A stretch of DNA of 64,000 bases from Brevipalpus yothersi (Eukaryota; Arthropoda; Arachnida; Trombidiformes; Tenuipalpidae). Under the pieces are notes generated by a model that was given only the letters and a program-made list of their open reading frames with translations, had not been told where the DNA came from and did not search any database. Shown here piece after piece: positions 13,356-25,606 of the stretch (its first letter is position 1; each line of letters starts with the position of its first letter). Made by a program: the position numbers and the translations under genes. The stretch covers positions 1-64,000 of the forward strand of contig QZCP01000252.1 in assembly GCA_003956705.1 (NCBI GenBank), read 5' to 3'.

Positions 13356-13396
<41 letters not shown>

Positions 13397-13653
13397 GCCT
13401 AAGATGCTGAGGTAAAAGAAGAAGAAGAAGAAAAAGAGAAAAGAGTAGGTTGCTGGTGAAAAAATTCTCTCTGGTAGGTTGACTAGTGGCTGGTGGCGAA
13501 GATTGGTGGTGGTGGTGTGTGTGTATAAGCTTTTACATCCTCTCGAAATTGTTATCTTAGCCATGATCCTCAAGACGTTTTGGGAGCAAAGAACCTGTTC
13601 ATCTTCATCTTCATCCCCTTGGAGGAGAGAAGATGGAAGAGAGAGATGATGAA

Positions 13654-13699
<46 letters not shown>

Positions 13700-14217
13700 T
13701 TTGACTTTCCTCCCTTTTCGATTCCCTCCTCATTCCAGTCTCATGACATCTTGAAGAGATTTTTCATGGGGAAAAGTGAGAGAGAGAGAGAGAGAGAGAA
13801 CCAACGCCTATGAGAGCTCCCTCAGAAGATCTCTCTTTTGAAGTGGAGAGAAGAAAAAAAGTTGGCCATGATTTGGAGGGAGAGGTAAAGAGATGCACTG
13901 TGATCCAAGATTGAGCTTCATTAAAACTGTGTAATCACACTGTAATAGTTTAATTTTTTTTTCTCTCATTACTAATTGTCATTCGCTTAATTTGACTTTC
14001 ATTCATCGTTAACACTTTCTAGTGCCAAGTTTGTCAACATTCACAATTGTTAGTGTCAACTGACCAGTTTGATTTGATCACTTTTCACACACAAATTTTA
14101 TTCAGCCATCAAGTGATTTTGCAATTAGCAATCTGTTTGTTTACTGAAACCAATACTCACAGTAATAGCCACTGTTATCATCTGTCACCTTACCAGTTAG
14201 CCTTCAAGAGAAAAATA
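12644..14217. other. Intergenic, microsatellite-rich
   Basis: No gene is supported. The stretch contains an AAAG/GA tract near 13350-13398, a CT run near 13656-13694 and a GA run near 13774-13799. The open frames over them are simple-sequence artefacts. The last 200 bases are probably the COQ3 5' untranslated region: they stay open in the COQ3 frame but hold no ATG. Confidence 0.6.
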
Positions 14218-15294
14218 ATGGCCACAGAGCAAACTTTAACACAAACTCCCATCAAGTCGCCTATGGAAGATGCTTCTGCCACTACTCCAAAAGGTGATGA
14301 AGATGCTGCAGCCAAGAGTCAACAAGTGGTGACCGAAAGCAATGGTAATGCAGATGAGAGTAAAACAAAATCATCCAACATATTTGAGGGTCGCAAATTT
14401 GATTGGTGGTCCGATACGAAAGGTTCCATGTATGGTCTGCTTCGTATGAACGAAATTCGTCTACCCATGGTAAAAGAAACCCTTTTGGGTGATAAAAAAC
14501 CCGAAAATGATGATAAACCATTATCTGGTTTCACAATTATGGATGTTGGATGCGGGGGTGGCTTGTTGTGTGAGCCAATGGCAAGTCTAGGAGCTCAAGT
14601 GACTGGAATCGATATATCCAAGGAAAGTGTTGAAGTTGCCGAGGAGCATATGAGCAAATTTTCACCAGATTTAGAGAAAAATCTCAAATATATCAACATA
14701 TCGGTTGAAGATTTTATTAAGCAACAAAATTATCAACAATTTGATGCAGTAATCGCATCTGAGGTGGCTGAACATGTTACCAATTTGGAAGAATTTACCA
14801 TCGGATGCTTGAAGCTGGTCAAGCCGGGTGGTCACTTTTTGGTCACCACAATTAACAAAACATTTGCCGCATATTTACGATACATATTGATAGATGAAAA
14901 AATTTTACATCGATTACCACAAGGCACTCATCCATACAATATGCTGGTTCCACCCGCTAAACTGAAGGCAATCGTTGAAAAGAGTAAGTTGTGTACACAT
15001 ATAAACACGTAGAAGTGATTCAACAATCTAATTTAATTTAAATTAATTTTACCAATTTTCTCTCTCTTATTCTTCCATTTCTATGGAATATTTTCAGATG
15101 GCTTCGTGGTGAAGTGTGTCAAAGGCTTCATGTGCAATCCAGTGACACGGAAGTGGAGTTGGGCAAAAACAACATCTGTCAACTACTTCCTAGTTGCCCA
15201 GAAGAAGGAGAAGGAAGAGGATCAAGATCAAAATGAGACTGAGAAAATTAAGACAGAGGAAGAGAATGAGAAGAAAAATGATCAAGAGAAATGA
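14218..15294 (+). CDS. COQ3: Ubiquinone biosynthesis O-methyltransferase COQ3
   Basis: There are two exons, 14218-14983 and 15098-15294, joined in phase 1 (GTAAGT...TTTTCAG) and coding 320 residues. COQ3 is the SAM-dependent enzyme that methylates ring hydroxyls in coenzyme Q synthesis, on the matrix side of the mitochondrial inner membrane. The SAM site is clear: Met-Asp-Val-Gly-Cys-Gly-Gly-Gly-Leu-Leu near residue 108, then Val-Thr-Gly-Ile-Asp. The family signature around Trp-Trp-Ser-Asp...Leu-Arg-Met-Asn-Glu-Ile-Arg is at about residues 60-80. Ala-Ser-Glu-Val-Ala-Glu-His-Val and a Lys-Pro-Gly-Gly segment follow. The C-terminal tail is a highly charged Lys/Glu/Asp run. The N-terminus is acidic and polar and does not look like a mitochondrial presequence; the real start may lie in an unseen upstream exon. 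Confidence 0.9.
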
Positions 15295-15979
15295 TTATTA
15301 ATAACTTTACGTCTCATTTTGAGATGCTTTTTTTCAAATGTTTTCTGTTTCTAATTTGCTGACTTTGAGGGCTTTTTTCATTGTCTTCCATGTGCATTCC
15401 ATACTCATTTTCGTTCAAGAAACTCTCAAAATGTTGCCTATGTTACCAAATTACACGAACAAGGGTGCGAATACTCATTGTTTATCAATCTGATCATGAA
15501 TAAATGATGCCAAAAAATTCTGAATAAATATTCTCAATGGATAATGTGCAACTAAAACAATTTTCTCAATCAAGACCGATTTTATTTTAAATCAATCATT
15601 GAATATGAATCAACGAAGAGAGAAAAGTTCATGAGCTGATGATCTTGAGGAATGATTTTCGAATCTAAGATTATGATCGAAGACTTTTTTTGTAGATTAG
15701 ATCTATAAATAGTGAAAGATTCTATTTGAACAGAGATTCGAAGCTTCAAAAATTTCAACACTCATGAAACTCTTGAGCACTAAAGCTATTTTCTCATAGA
15801 ACTGATTAAAATTTTCACTCATTTTTCATCATTTCTTCTAAATGATCAGCGATTTAACTTTGTATCTCATGAAAAATTTATAAGCTTAGATGATTCATGT
15901 ATAATCAATTACAGTTGGGTTGAGCGAATTAGGTACAAAAAAAATTTCATAATATAACGACAAGAAAATGGAAAAAAGT

Positions 15980-16097
15980 GTCTACAACACCGGGGGTTCC
16001 CAAGTGGTCTCCCTCCCAAGTACTAACCCGGCCCAACGTTGCTTATCTTCAGAGATCGGACGGGATCTGGAGTTCTCAACGTGGTATGGTCGTAGAC
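15980..16097 (-). rRNA. 5S ribosomal RNA, copy 3
   Basis: An intact 118-base 5S gene on the minus strand, identical by eye to copies 1, 2 and 4, with a T-run terminator on its 3' side (AAAAAA at 15972-15977 on the plus strand). It lies about 215 bases beyond the COQ3 3' flank that is duplicated at 9219-9940. No F-box gene adjoins it. Confidence 0.95.
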
Positions 16098-16209
16098 ATG
16101 TTCAAAAGTTTCAAATTAGGTCCATATGTCTATCGAGCCCAAGAACATCCAGTGTATCTCATTGACAGGTACAAAAACTCTGACGAATAGAACGGGAAAG
16201 CTATGCTTC

Positions 16210-16250
16210 CCTTTTCTGGTAACTTTCTGGTAACTTTCTGGTAACTTTCT
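16210..16250 (+). repeat. Short tandem repeat, 11-base unit
   Basis: The unit GGTAACTTTCT is repeated about three times in direct succession. It is a local tandem duplication with no evident function. Confidence 0.8.
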
Positions 16251-17068
16251 TAACAGTTCATTCAGAAAATCTCACTGGTTTGACTAGTAGGCTATTTGAT
16301 CATGGTCATTCACATATATGTAGAAAAACACGTGCTTTTTCTCAAAAAAGGTTGAATAAACTTTGACTTGAGATGAGATTGAATGAAAAAAAATTTCATC
16401 ATTCTCCACAAGTCGCTCGTTCAATCAAAGGCTATTTACCTGTGGTTAAGCCTTTCACAGCGACTCTTTTTAAGGTTTTTGAACTTCTCATCACAGGTTA
16501 ATTATTCCTGATTCACGCTAGACTATGGAAGGGATGAGCTGAATGGATCTACTTCAGGTTCAGAACTTGTACCATAATTATGGCTGAAGTATTGTTATTA
16601 TCAAAAGTGTCTTGAGTCTATTGGTGCCAGTCTTATCTTATCTGTAAAGTAGTGAAAATTTGTGATCAAGCGGATGAGGAAGCAATAAAAAATATTTCAA
16701 ATTTTTTGAATTTTTATCGCTCTTCTATGCGGAAATTTTGATCTGGTTTGTGCACTCATTTTCCAATCAAGTTTTTAACTTTCACTTCTACTCATCTGGC
16801 CAGTAAGTGTGTCCTGTCATTAACTTAGTGTATCAAAATTTTAGTGGAAATTTTGAATCAGTTTCCTCATAAAATTCATGATCAAATGATGAATACAATT
16901 TTATTTGTTACCGATATCTTTGATGATTCTTCATATTTTTGCTGATAATCATATAAATCTGCTGAATTACTTGAAATTCGACGGAAATCGTATTATAATC
17001 AAGTTCTTTCATGTTCATATCAAAGTGTTGCTAATGTAAAATCGTCCATTTTGTACAGCTTGTGTGAT

Positions 17069-17431
17069 ATGTTCCGATCAATTGTTTCAATTGTAATTTT
17101 GACTCTTTTTATTTCTTATTATATTGTTTTGTGTGATCTCGATGAAGCCGGCAAAAGATGCTTAGCTCCACGTTACATCACGTGTAACGGAAACGGAAAA
17201 TATTACGGTCGAATATGTGTGAAAACGTGCAAATTTCGACAATTCAGCTCTTGGAGATGCTATCCGTGCAAATATGAAGGGCCAGATTATGAAGGACGAA
17301 CTGGAGTTGAATATTATGTTGCTCTATGTAAAAGTTTTTTCAATGAATCAGAAAGATTTGATGTACCCATATCTCAATGTTATAATGCTCAAGATGAAAA
17401 TTTTGTGATTCCAAAGAAAATAAATCAATGA
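17069..17431 (+). CDS. Small secreted cysteine-rich protein, unknown
   Basis: The product is 120 residues. Residues 1-22 are a strongly hydrophobic signal peptide. The mature part has eight cysteines: Arg-Cys-Leu, Thr-Cys-Asn, Ile-Cys-Val, Thr-Cys-Lys, Arg-Cys-Tyr-Pro-Cys, Leu-Cys-Lys and Gln-Cys-Tyr. It is rich in Tyr and basic residues, so a disulfide-stabilised extracellular protein is likely. I do not recognise the family. The first half has trypsin-inhibitor-like spacing only loosely, and I make no functional claim. The ATG at 17069 starts the signal peptide; the frame is open a few codons upstream but without an ATG. A TTGTACAG just upstream could be a splice acceptor, so a 5' untranslated exon may exist. 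It stands alone with gene-poor DNA on both sides. Confidence 0.65.
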   Translation: MFRSIVSIVILTLFISYYIVLCDLDEAGKRCLAPRYITCNGNGKYYGRICVKTCKFRQFSSWRCYPCKYEGPDYEGRTGVEYYVALCKSFFNESERFDVPISQCYNAQDENFVIPKKINQ

Positions 17432-18642
17432 AATATACATATTTGTGTACACTTATGACTGTAAAATTGTTGAATTATGTGTTTTGTGTGGTTTTTCCAA
17501 AGTAATTGGAAATTTGTTCAATATATTTGAAGCAACATCCAGGCAGCTTTGGAATGAATTCATTTATCTTTTAATTCAATCGGTTCATTATGGTACCAAT
17601 AATAGATAATTTGTTCACCCATGAATAGAATGAGATCTCTAACTGAGAAATTTATCGAAGATAGTTGTGTAAGAAAGGTTTGGTTAGAATGGTGTTAATT
17701 ATTGGCAATTGTTTATCCCGAAAATCAATTATAGAGAATAAGAAGGTATGAAAGTGTCAATTTTTATTGGCTCATAGCACATAAGGCCTAAAATGTATCA
17801 TCTACAACTTCATGTAAATCCAATCCTTAATAGATAGCTTGAGATTTCTCTCTCTTTCTCTCTCTTCTGCTATTTTTATCGATTCATGTTCGAATTCATT
17901 CCACACATCTTTGCTATCTACTCGTTGATGGAGCGCATCAATTTGAATTAGCGCGAAACTGATTTGAATGTCAAAAAATACATACATGCTAATGAATGTG
18001 AATACTATATGCTTCTGAACATCTCATAGTCGAATGTACATACAAGTGCATACGAAATCTTATGATCTAATCGGCTGAAAAATTATCTGGGCTGAGAAAA
18101 GTGCGACTTTTGCATGTCAAGATCAAAAGAGACAAGAAAGAAGGAGAGAAAAAACATTTCTTCTTCCCACTAAAATTTTCAAACATCATGAAAGAAAAAA
18201 ATTAGTTCCCACAGTTTTTTCTCTCCGATCTAGTTGTTTTTCTTGAGGAAATTTTTCCCTTCTAAAAAGTTCATATCTCTATGGGATGAGCCCATCTTAA
18301 ATATTGTCGTTGAGTAAATTTACATTTATGCTGAATGGAGGACATTGTTCAAAAACACATCCAAACCAGCATAATATGGTGGAAGATCTACCACCATTTC
18401 TCAAGAAAATGATGGAATGAATTCCATGCCAGTTCAGGTGATACATAGTGCCAGAATGCACATGAAGATCAACTTTTTCTCCTGAAGGGAAAATGTTGGG
18501 ATACCCGGAAAATAGTACTTCAATATTCTGCCAAAAAGAGCGTCCAACGTGTGTTTGAGTGTATTTGAGGGCCAATTTGATCAATTAAGGGAGTGAAAAA
18601 GAGAAAGCGAGAATCTTGTGTTTTCTCGACATTCAATTGCCA

Positions 18643-18643
18643 T

Positions 18644-18708
<65 letters not shown>

Positions 18709-18814
18709 GCTTGAAATGATAGTAAACTAAATATATAGCAATCAAAATTAACTATCCCACAATTAACCTGATAGCCGTTGATCCTGACTCACTGAAAATC
18801 ATTCGATAAGATTC

Positions 18815-18880
<66 letters not shown>

Positions 18881-18885
18881 AAGTG
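18643..18885. repeat. CT run followed by GA run, long inverted pair
   Basis: A CT run of about 64 bases (18643-18706) is followed about 110 bases later by a GA run of about 70 bases (18815-18885, with a few interruptions). The two are complementary, so a transcript through here could fold into a long hairpin. Confidence 0.85.
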
Positions 18886-19097
18886 AGAGTGTGAGATATA
18901 AACAAGATTGAAAGCCAAGTGGCGATAAATTTGTGGCCAAAAATAAAGAGCCAAACACCGTTCTGAGAAGTTGACTCAAAAGATTTTGTTCGGTATTTTA
19001 TTAAATTATCTGATGATTGTCCAAACTATTTTTTACTGATTATTCTTTTGCATCAATTGGTACATTGTTCATAATTAAGGAGACTGTGAAGAAAATT

Positions 19098-19098
<1 letters not shown>

Positions 19099-19132
<34 letters not shown>
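19099..19132. repeat. GA dinucleotide microsatellite
   Basis: An uninterrupted GA run of about 34 bases, about 210 bases beyond the GA half of the preceding inverted pair. Confidence 0.9.
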
Positions 19133-19136
<4 letters not shown>

Positions 19137-20540
19137 GAGGAAGCGTTCTACCGAATTCATTCCTACCCGAAACTCTCATAATCAAAGTTTTTCTGAAACA
19201 TATCTGTTCGAAAATAATAAAAATTTCACAAATAAGCTCCATCATTCTATTCATGGATTTTGTTTATCCAAAATATAAGCCTGTCATCAGGAATCTTTGG
19301 AGTATCATCAAAATTCAATGCAATTTTTTCATCTTCGCACAATTGAACTTCGTCAAATAACTTGCACTCTACAGTTTGTTTCTACCTATAACTATTATTG
19401 TTCATCAGAAAATTAGAGAGAATTAACTTCATTTAAATTCACTATTGTGATTGGCAATTTCGTTTATTCAACTACCAAATCATCAACTGGGGAAAAAATC
19501 CCTTCCGCCTGAAAACAATATGCATAAACCTATTTAACTATGCTAGAGTTCGAAAGTTCGGTTGAAAAAATTTAAGTGAATTTGTTCGTAAGTTCATTTG
19601 TATCATTATGTAAAGAAAGTATCGTCAAGAATCCGACTCATCAGCTGTAAATGATCTATTCTATCTTTGAATAACAATGAAATCATTAATTTCCTCGATC
19701 AATTATCATAAGATTTTTTTAGATAATCGACCTCTTCATTTAGCAATTTCAATCTTATCCTGTGGATAACTAATGAAGACAACTTTCAATTTTATGATTT
19801 TATTTTATTTTCAATGAATAGTTTGAGTTTATAGAAACAATGTTATATGTAAAATTTAGCCTCATGGTTGTAAAGAATGGCTCAAGAGTCTGAGGACCTT
19901 TTTGAAAACTGGAAGAAAATTCTAACTCTGATGGGAATCTTAATCATTGCTCAAGAGCAATGATAGCGTCAGAATAAAGGAAGAAAGTGAATATGATGGT
20001 ATTCCGCCCTAATTAGGCAGGAAAAGATGGAAAATAGTAAAATTTGTAGGAAATCTGACCTAATGAATGGTTGAAAAAAACGTATGTGAAATGTTTCTAA
20101 CATATTTGGAATGAAAAATGATCATTTTGCCAAAATTTGGCCAATCTGTAGTAGTATGCAGTAGAAGAAGAAAATTACTTTAGATCAACAATCATTTCTT
20201 TAGGGTTGACAAACAGTGTTGATGAACACATGTCAGACAAGTTGTTCACAATTTGTTTGAATGAGTTCAAAACTAAATAGTGGATGTGAAAGGTCAAAAT
20301 CATACAGCTGATTTTGCATGAAAACTATTGTTTTGATGACACTCCACTGATCACCATTCACGGGCCGAAGGTTCGCTTGATCGATCTTCGAAGTATAAAT
20401 GGAACAGAACCAATGACAGTAATGAGAGGTGCCCGTAAGTAAAGCTATGAATTTTTTGATTGTCAGAAATAGTGGGCGAACAAAATAATCAATCGACAAA
20501 CGTTTCTCATATCGTCAATATTGTTCATTTTCATGTCTCT

Positions 20541-20545
<5 letters not shown>

Positions 20546-20610
<65 letters not shown>
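20546..20610. repeat. CT dinucleotide microsatellite
   Basis: A CT run of about 65 bases, one of the longest in the window. It explains the Ser-Leu open frames on the plus strand. Confidence 0.9.
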
Positions 20611-20612
<2 letters not shown>

Positions 20613-21444
20613 CCTCTTGATAGTCCTCTTGATAATGAGGACTGATGAGTGGATGAAACAGAAGTACCGTTACACTGTTTTGAAGAGACAGATTTCAGAT
20701 CATCTGTTAATGTGTATTCATTTGAAATGACAAGCTTCCTCACACACACACTTATTCACACAAAAGAGATTAGATTGTCGAATTTCCGATAAGATCATTT
20801 GAGAATTATGATACGCTATACTCTCAAAATACATTTACATTTCTCTTTCTCGATGCCCTCGAGGGACAATCGATGGTCCATCTGTATAAGATGCGCTGGT
20901 GTGTGTGTGTGTGTCAGCATCCAGACCATATCAAAGACCATCTGAGAATGGATTACTATGATTCATGATGATGATGAGATTCATCATTATCAGATTTTGG
21001 AAAAAAAAGATGAAGCTTCTGGATGCAGAAATAGAGTGGCTTCTTGAAATTTTTGGCAAACTTCTTCTTCGTTCGTTTTTCTTCATCGACCCTTAAGTTG
21101 ATCGGAAAAGTAAGTGTTCAAACAGATGAGCATACGTATTCTTCGAAAAAAGAGAAAAGAAGAAGGTGGGGATTCCTATGAATTGTCAGATTTAGATAGA
21201 AGGCGAAATAGAAAGGAATTGTTCCTGGTAAAACGGAAAAGCTTGTTTTCATCAAATAAATTCGACCATCATCAATGCTTTTGTGTATAGAAATAAGCTA
21301 GATAAGAACCACTTTTGGCACTTTTGAACAGTAGTATCAGCCAATTTTCTCGAATGGCCCAATCAAATGAGATGGATGCTACTTTTCCATTTTGAATGAT
21401 GTCTTTCGTACAAATACAAATTCGTTCGAACGAAAAAAAGCAAT

Positions 21445-21483
<39 letters not shown>

Positions 21484-21506
21484 AAGAAAGAAAGAAAGAA
21501 AGAAAG
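21445..21506. repeat. AAAG/GA compound microsatellite
   Basis: An AAAG tract, a GA core and a second AAAG tract. The same compound type occurs at about 13350-13398. It explains the Ser/Phe/Leu-rich frames on the minus strand. Confidence 0.9.
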
Positions 21507-23397
21507 GGAAGAAAAAGAATAAGAAAAACTGCGACTTTACATTGTTCTGAAAAGAGTTCATAGAGCATAGATGAGAATACACTACTAAGCAATACTATTC
21601 TGAATGAATACAACAAGAGACAAGAAAATTTAAAGAATGATCTTGTTAGCAATGGTTCACATACACAATCAATACAGTCAGCAAGCAATTCCTATTAACT
21701 CTTTCTCTTTCCATTGATTGAACTCGAAATCAGTTCGCGTGCTGGTCGATCGAATGATTATATTGCGATGCGTGCAAGTACAAACAGAACATGCAGACAA
21801 GAGGAAAAATTATAGTCATTCATGATCACAATGATGATGGGAAGTGATTTCTAAATCCAGTGATTACCCTTTCTTCCTCTCCCTCATACGTACATACACA
21901 TTCACATACATGTACGTATCATCTTTTGCTGAATTGTTGCCCTCAAATCAAAGTCTCATTGAAAGAGTCAGTAACAAATACATTGCAGAAAGAGTGATGA
22001 TCGATCTCATATCAATCGATTGAAGATGACTTAATTTTTGCTCATTTGACAAGTCGATCAGCTTGAAATTTATCAGCTTATAGCTCAAACGTGACCTCTA
22101 ATTTTGGCTCATTGAATGAGTCTGAATCATATTTTATCCTTTTCTTTATCGTTGATCTGAGTCATCATCATTGAGCTAACGTTGAGCTATCGAGGAGTAT
22201 TGAGAAGGGAAAGATGTACGTTTCCTTGATGGGATTACAGTTTTTTCCTCTCTTTCTATCTCATCGGATGCTCTGTAAATCGTTGGGGAGCATTTTTCTG
22301 ATGAATCGTCGAGAAAATACTGCAAATGTCCAGTTTGAGGTCTTGTGTATTTTCGAAGCACATATTGACAACCAGATTACTGTTTGAACGGATAAAATTA
22401 ATTTTCCTCTTTTTCTGGAAAAGTTTTTCTCTCAGACAATTTGAGATCATTTCGAAGAATGCTTCAATTTGTTGAATAATAATAACAATAATAATGAGTT
22501 TTCTTTTTATTTAAGACCTTTTGACACTTCGAAAATAATTGTACTCGTGTCTAGTCGATACTCAGTATGAGCTCAAAAATCAATTGTTTTCACAGAAAAC
22601 TATCAAAAGTCACTATTGTCAACGATTAACGGTACTGCCACTAATCGTATGTGTGTCTGGACTTTGAAGGAAACTTCATCAAATGGCTGGTGTCCAGTCA
22701 ATTTTAGCCAGAATAATCGTAAAATCTTTTCTTCTCTTTCCCTACACAATAAAGCATGAAGCAAAGGGTGGAAGAAAATTTATATATTCATTTTATTTTT
22801 CCAATATTCATTCTCATTCGTGTTCAGTGAAGAACAATATTCGAAAATTCGAGAATTGAGAGGATATTGGATGGGGAAAGAGATTGATCATCATCACCGG
22901 TCAGTCTGATTATTCACAATTTTACATTTACATTCGAGCCATCAATTATGATTATCAACAAGTGGTGTGTAAAAGAATGATTCAAGAAAAAAAGGATTAA
23001 ATTCTGACTATCATTGACTGTCTTTCCAATTACCATATTCATTGATATGATAGAAGGGAAAGGAAAGAGAGAGAGGAAGATGGCTAGTAGTATTAGTAGA
23101 TGTATAAACCATCAGATATGGGGAGGGGGTGGAAAGAGGAGGAGGAGGAGTAAATGAAGAGATGAAGAAAGAGACATCAATAGTTGAGGGGGAGGAGGAT
23201 GAGGAGGAGGATGATAGGGCTTTGAAAAGGTGTACCTGTACATGTGACCCGTTTTCGAATGGGTCAACGAACTAATGGGACTTTAGTGAGGTAGTAGTAG
23301 CAGCTAAGAGAGAGAGAGAGAGGAGGGCCAAAATTTTTTCTTACTTTTCTCGAGTAACTTTTAATTTTAGTCATTCAAGTATCGCATCGACGATCTC

Positions 23398-23405
23398 GTA
23401 TTTAA
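23398..23405 (+). promoter_or_regulatory. Possible TATA-like element
   Basis: The sequence TATTTAAA stands upstream of the secreted-protein gene starting at 24023. About 55 bases downstream is a possible donor, TTGGGTAAGT near 23453-23462, which would end a 5' untranslated exon. This is a pattern match only. Confidence 0.3.
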
Positions 23406-24022
23406 AGCAAGTCTCCATCTCATAGGCAGCGATTTGAATGAGCAACGCACATTGGGTAAGTTGATTGGTGAACGATCTGTATGTTGTTGTATGTTGTTGT
23501 ATATCATGTCTCTTCTCTTCTCTTCTCTCTCCATCTCTCAATTGCTTTGAATCACCTTCATATTAGCTACTTCAGCTTCTCTCACCCGATCGCTTCGAGT
23601 ATTTCGAAGTGAACGGTGTTCGGCCTGATAAATTTTGAGTGAAAATTTATATATTCTTATCACTTCTTATCATTCATTGCCTCTATCTCTCTCTCTTCTT
23701 TTTCGCATATTCTTTTTTGGATCTGTCTCTCTCTCATCGGTCAAAAACACCATCAATTCATCCATCGCCTGGAAAGCAGAACAAAATTATCACTCCAAAT
23801 TATTGCAGCCCATCCAATAGTGACTCCAATATCATATCATTCAACTTAATCTTTAACTGTTCGACGCAAGTATTCAACTGTTCGATGATCTAGGGAATAC
23901 TTTTTTTCGAGTGACTATACCGATCACAGCGAATTGTCGACTCATCTGTGTGTTCATTTTTTAGTACCATTCCATATCAACATTTCCTAATCACAAAAGA
24001 GAAAGTTTCCACCGCTATCATC

Positions 24023-24613
24023 ATGTTCCGTTATCTCGCATTTCTCACCATCTGTGTGTTCATTGTCCACGGATTGCCCCATCGATCTGTCCGCCAAGCC
24101 CCACCAACATCCGGTAATGTTGCCGCAACTTCCGTACCAAAATCGGCATCCTCCAACGGTGGTACAGCCAAAGAGGATTCTCGAACTGGACCGACAATCA
24201 ATTGGGGAAAGTGTCCACAATTGGAGCCAAGTAATGAGGAGAAAGTGAAAAAAGCTGCTGTGATAACCAAGTGTCTTGAAATGACACCAATTCCAAAGAA
24301 TATCACACGTGAAACTGTGGAAGCCCATCGTGAACAAGTGGCCGCTTGTGCTCTTCAGATGGAAGGATGGTTCGATAAGCAAGGACTGTATCGATTTGAT
24401 AAGGCTGAAGGTGAAATTAAGGCCAAAAAGTTGGGTAACGAAATCGAGGGTAAAGTGTTGGCCTACCATAATCAATGTAAATCGGAAGCTGAGGAAAAGT
24501 ATCCAATTTCATCCAATCAATTGATTGCCCAAATTCAACTTTATCAAGCATGTATGGACTATTTTATATCCGAAGTGTGTGGCATTGAAGTCAGTCTTCC
24601 TGAACAAAAGTGA
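24023..24613 (+). CDS. Six-cysteine secreted protein, OBP-like spacing
   Basis: A single-exon frame of 196 residues. Residues 1-18 form a signal peptide (Met-Phe-Arg-Tyr-Leu-Ala-Phe-Leu). A Pro/Ser/Gly-rich linker follows to about residue 65, with an Arg-Gln dibasic-like site after the signal. The rest is a charged, probably helical domain with exactly six cysteines. The gaps between them are 19, 25, 42, 24 and 8 residues. The last gap of eight matches classical insect odorant-binding proteins, but the first gaps do not. Chelicerate OBP-like proteins are known with divergent spacing, so a carrier role for small ligands is possible but inferred. The ATG at 24023 was preferred because the signal peptide begins there; upstream in-frame codons have the poorer context. 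Confidence 0.75.
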   Translation: MFRYLAFLTICVFIVHGLPHRSVRQAPPTSGNVAATSVPKSASSNGGTAKEDSRTGPTINWGKCPQLEPSNEEKVKKAAVITKCLEMTPIPKNITRETVEAHREQVAACALQMEGWFDKQGLYRFDKAEGEIKAKKLGNEIEGKVLAYHNQCKSEAEEKYPISSNQLIAQIQLYQACMDYFISEVCGIEVSLPEQK

Positions 24614-25606
24614 TTCACCTTTGATCTCTGATTTTCGAGAACCATACATATTCTTCTTTCGTTCTGGTGGATATTATTCTGACCCTGATACCGTTCGTCT
24701 GGAAGGGAGCGAAAAAAATTTTCACTATCGTGTTGGATTTTTTTTCTGCCTAAATTCTTACTTACCTTTCGGGTATGAAAAATATCCATTCTGGTTCCTT
24801 TGAAATTCTGACATCTTTACCACCAAAATTTACTATCATCACACGCAAGCTCAACTCACCTTATTTCTTTTTCCAAATTTTCTTTCATTCGATTCTCAAC
24901 TTTTTTTGTTTATTGTCTTTTATTTGAAAACAAAAATCATCAAAGACTGTATAACACCATTCTTTTATGGATAAAAAGCTAAAAATCAACTTGAACACTG
25001 ACTCTTTGTGAATTTTCTTTCAATTTTCGCGAAGTTTCGACTGAAAAATATTTCACTATCTCCATTCTAATCCTTTATGCCCAGAAAAATTTTCTTTATC
25101 TGCTCTCGAATTTTACCAATGAGGAAGGAACTGATGAGCAATTCCATTCCAATTGCATGAGATCCATCTTTATAAGGGCTATTATATCTTATCTGTGGGA
25201 AAGTAGATGATAACGAAATCATTTTCTTCAATTTAGTTATGATAGCATTCGAATTGTTACACAAAACTTGTTCACTTCAAAAAAAGGCGTCAAGTATAAA
25301 ATAATGATGTTTTGATTTCTGATAAGAATTTATTGTTCCAATGTTTTGCTACTCAATGTACTTTGATTTACTCCATTCATAATCGAAAATCATCAATGAT
25401 TGGAAAACACGTGGTTATGGTGGAAAAATTCCCGATAAAACAAAGCCAGCTCATGGTAATATTGTCGACAGGCTCACCTGACGTTGATTGAGTATTTACT
25501 ACTCGAGATTGGCGCAAGAGGTGCATTCTCTGAATAACTGGATGTCATGATTTTAATTATTGCCATTATTTTCTGTGTATGAGAATTTCACACATGGTAT
25601 GGCAAG
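24614..25606. other. Intergenic, no gene seen
   Basis: This stretch is between the secreted-protein stop and the transporter start. Open frames are short and unconvincing. The first few hundred bases are probably 3' untranslated sequence of the gene to the left. Confidence 0.5.

Larger units (their letters stand above)
17432..23390. other. Gene-poor region with long microsatellites
   Basis: Nothing here supports a gene. The open frames are short or lie over simple repeats. Notable content is CT/GA repeats at 18643-18706, 18815-18885, 19099-19132 and 20546-20610, an AAAG/GA tract at about 21445-21506 and GA/GGA-rich stretches near 23050-23330. It may be intergenic or part of a large intron. 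Confidence 0.5.

Noticed and set aside
15968..16190. Open frames over 5S rRNA genes
   Set aside because: These frames, also at 5648-5881, 12343-12600 and 39500-39757, read across conserved 5S sequence and have no coding value.
20460..20730. Ser-Leu repeat open frames over CT runs
   Set aside because: They are direct translations of dinucleotide repeats. The same applies to frames over repeats at 2400, 2560, 13350, 18830, 21450 and 47500.
23987..24475. Minus-strand frame opposite the six-cysteine secreted protein
   Set aside because: The plus-strand frame has a signal peptide and ordered cysteines; the antisense frame has none of these.
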